Shown piece after piece: positions 5,141 through 6,853 of a stretch of 6,853 nt of DNA. The notes under the pieces were generated by a model. It was given only the letters and a program-made list of their open reading frames with translations. It made no database searches and was not told where the DNA came from. This DNA is from an uncultured Faecalibacterium sp. Its GTDB lineage: Bacteria; Bacillota; Clostridia; Oscillospirales; Ruminococcaceae. The translations under genes and the position numbers were made by a program. The stretch is from the NCBI GenBank assembly GCA_934526125.1, contig CAKSZU010000092.1, positions 1 through 6,853 on the forward strand, written 5' to 3'. Each line of letters begins with the position of its first letter. Position 1 is the first letter of the stretch.

Positions 5141-6853
5141 TTAGTCGCGGTACTCTTCCATCTTGAAGGCTTCGTAGACGTCGCCCTCCTTGACGTCGGC
5201 AAACTTTGCCAGAGTCACACCGCACTCGTAGCCCTCGGCCACTTCCTTGGCGTCGTCCTTGAAGCGCTTCAGGGATGCGATCTCGTCCTCGGTGATGACG
5301 ATACCGTCGCGGACCACGCGCACCTTGCTGTCGCGGGTGATCTTGCCGCTGGTGACACGGCAGCCTGCAACGGTGCCCACGTTGGAGATCTTGTAGACCT
5401 GACGGACCTGCAGCTCGCCCAGAGCGACCTCGCGGAACTTGGGTGCCAGCATGCCCTTCATAGCGTCGGTGACATCGTTGATGGCATCGTAGATGACGCG
5501 GTACATCCGCATCTCGACCTTGGTGGCGGCAGCCTCTTCCTTGGCCACATTGTCCGGGCGGACATTGAAGCCGATGATGATGGCGTTGGAGGCATCGGCC
5601 AGGTCGACGTCCGACTTGCTGATGGCACCGACACCGGCATGGATGACCCGGACACGGACCTCGTCATTGGAGATCTTCTCCAGGCTCTGCTTGACAGCCT
5701 CGGCAGAACCCTGCACGTCGGCCTTGACCACGATGGCCAGTTCCTTCATGTCGTTCTGTGCCATCTGGCTGAACAGGTTATCCAGAGTGACCTTCTGGAA
5801 GGCGGAGAACTGCTTCTCCTTGGCGGCAGCGATGCGCTGCTCGGCCAGCTCACGGGCCAGACGCTCGTCGGCAACGGCCTCGAACAGGTCACCTGCTTCG
5901 GGCACAGCGGTCAGACCGGTGATCTCCACAGGGGTGGAGGGGCCTGCGGTCTCCAGCAGCTTGCCCTTGTCGCTGCGCATGGTGCGCACACGGCCTACAG
6001 CAGTACCGGCAATGATGACATCCCCGGCGTGCAGGGTGCCGTTCTGCACCAGAATGGTGGCAATGGGGCCCTGACCCTTGTCCAGACGGGCCTCGACCAC
6101 GGCGCCCTTGGCGCGGCGGTTGGGGTTGGCCTTCAGCTCCATGACCTCGGCTTCCAGAGCGATCCGCTCCAGCAGGTCGCTGATGCCCATGCCGGTGACG
6201 GCAGAGACCGGAATGCAGGCCACATCGCCGCCCCAGTCCTCGGGGATCAGGCCGTACTTGGTCAGACCCTCCATGACGCGCTCGGGGTTGGCAGTGGGCT
6301 TATCCATCTTGTTGATGGCCACGATGACCTTGACGTTGGCAGCCTTGGCGTGGTTGATGGACTCCACGGTCTGGGGCATGATGCCGTCATCGGCAGCGAC
6401 CACCAGAACTGCGATATCGGTCATGTTGGCACCGCGGGCACGCATGGAGGTGAATGCCTCGTGGCCCGGGGTATCCAGGAAGGTGATCAGGCTGTCGTTG
6501 ATCTTGACCTGATAAGCACCGATGGCCTGGGTGATGCCGCCGGCCTCGCCTGCGGTGACGTTGGTCTTGCGGATGGCATCCAGGATGCTGGTCTTGCCGT
6601 GGTCGACGTGACCCATGACGCAGACAACGGGAGGACGGGTGACCAGATCTTCCTGGGCATCCTCTTCCTGAGTGAACAAGCGCTCCTCAATGGTGACATG
6701 GACCTCGTGCTCGACCCTGGCGTGGAACTCCTCAGCCAGCAGGGCGGCGGTATCGAAATCAATGACGTCGTTGATAGCGTGCATCTCGCCCATCTGCATG
6801 AACTTGGCAATGACCTTGCCGGCCTGCTGCTTCAGGCGGGCAGCCAGCTCGCC
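5141..6853 (-). CDS. infB: Translation initiation factor IF-2, 5' end outside window
   Basis: IF-2 is the GTPase that delivers initiator fMet-tRNA to the 30S subunit and promotes subunit joining. The visible 570 codons stay open to the right edge, so the start and most of the N-terminal extension are missing. Within the fragment, residues 1-43 are the end of an IF2_N-type domain (through TAALLAEEF). The G domain follows with G1 GHVDHGKT (81-88), switch I GGITQ (105-109), G3 DTPGH (127-131), G4 NKMD (181-184) and G5 SAV (217-219). A beta-barrel domain II lies around 245-330. The C-terminal part includes [10 protein letters not shown] (378-387) and the region around GFNVRPDN (428-435), then the fMet-tRNA-binding C2 domain over roughly the last 100 residues. 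All GTPase motifs are intact. The gene heads the visible operon, 15 nt before rbfA; nusA and its partners would be expected just outside to the right. Confidence 0.98.
   Translation of the reverse strand, partial: GELAARLKQQAGKVIAKFMQMGEMHAINDVIDFDTAALLAEEFHARVEHEVHVTIEERLFTQEEDAQEDLVTRPPVVCVMGHVDHGKTSILDAIRKTNVTAGEAGGITQAIGAYQVKINDSLITFLDTPGHEAFTSMRARGANMTDIAVLVVAADDGIMPQTVESINHAKAANVKVIVAINKMDKPTANPERVMEGLTKYGLIPEDWGGDVACIPVSAVTGMGISDLLERIALEAEVMELKANPNRRAKGAVVEARLDKGQGPIATILVQNGTLHAGDVIIAGTAVGRVRTMRSDKGKLLETAGPSTPVEITGLTAVPEAGDLFEAVADERLARELAEQRIAAAKEKQFSAFQKVTLDNLFSQMAQNDMKELAIVVKADVQGSAEAVKQSLEKISNDEVRVRVIHAGVGAISKSDVDLADASNAIIIGFNVRPDNVAKEEAAATKVEMRMYRVIYDAINDVTDAMKGMLAPKFREVALGELQVRQVYKISNVGTVAGCRVTSGKITRDSKVRVVRDGIVITEDEIASLKRFKDDAKEVAEGYECGVTLAKFADVKEGDVYEAFKMEEYRD

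Noticed and set aside
1..6853. Search for a novel system, mobile element, CRISPR array, tRNA or rRNA gene
   Set aside because: Nearly all bases are accounted for by seven conserved housekeeping genes in a known operon order. No direct-repeat array, transposase, tRNA-like cloverleaf or foreign-looking segment was seen by eye.

Overview
The window is a stretch of core housekeeping genes, all read from the minus strand, so transcription runs from the right end to the left. In transcription order it holds infB (5' end outside the window), rbfA, a DHH-family phosphoesterase of the NrnA type, truB, ribF, rpsO and pnp (3' end outside the window). This is the conserved nusA-infB-type operon of Firmicutes. 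The DHH gene between rbfA and truB, the GC-rich composition, the Firmicutes-like S15 and IF2 sequences and the Shine-Dalgarno sites point to a GC-rich clostridial lineage. Faecalibacterium or another Oscillospiraceae/Ruminococcaceae member is my best guess, from protein appearance only.

Region by region: 6853-5141 is the IF2 fragment (end of the N-terminal region, G domain and C-terminal domains). 5125-4736 is RbfA, 4717-3728 the DHH/DHHA1 protein, 3731-2844 TruB and 2815-1898 RibF. These five genes are packed with gaps of 15-28 nt or a 4-nt ATGA overlap, which suggests one transcript with translational coupling at the DHH-truB junction. Between ribF and rpsO lies an A/U-rich inverted repeat, a good sigma-A-like promoter and a roughly 100-nt leader that folds on paper into a three-way junction. 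A leader loop there is complementary to the rpsO Shine-Dalgarno region. rpsO (1712-1458) is followed 7 nt after its stop by a strong intrinsic terminator. A 170-nt spacer with two hairpins and a possible extended -10 promoter then leads to pnp (1241 to the left edge).

The genes share the themes of translation initiation and ribosome maturation (IF2, RbfA, TruB, S15) and RNA turnover (PNPase, and an NrnA-type enzyme able to finish off short oligonucleotides). RibF supplies FMN and FAD. No mobile element, CRISPR array, rRNA or tRNA gene was seen. The protein-coding content is ordinary. The most interesting signal is the putative autoregulatory leader of rpsO at about 1713-1812, followed by the terminator/promoter overlap just upstream of it and the separate transcriptional arrangement of pnp.
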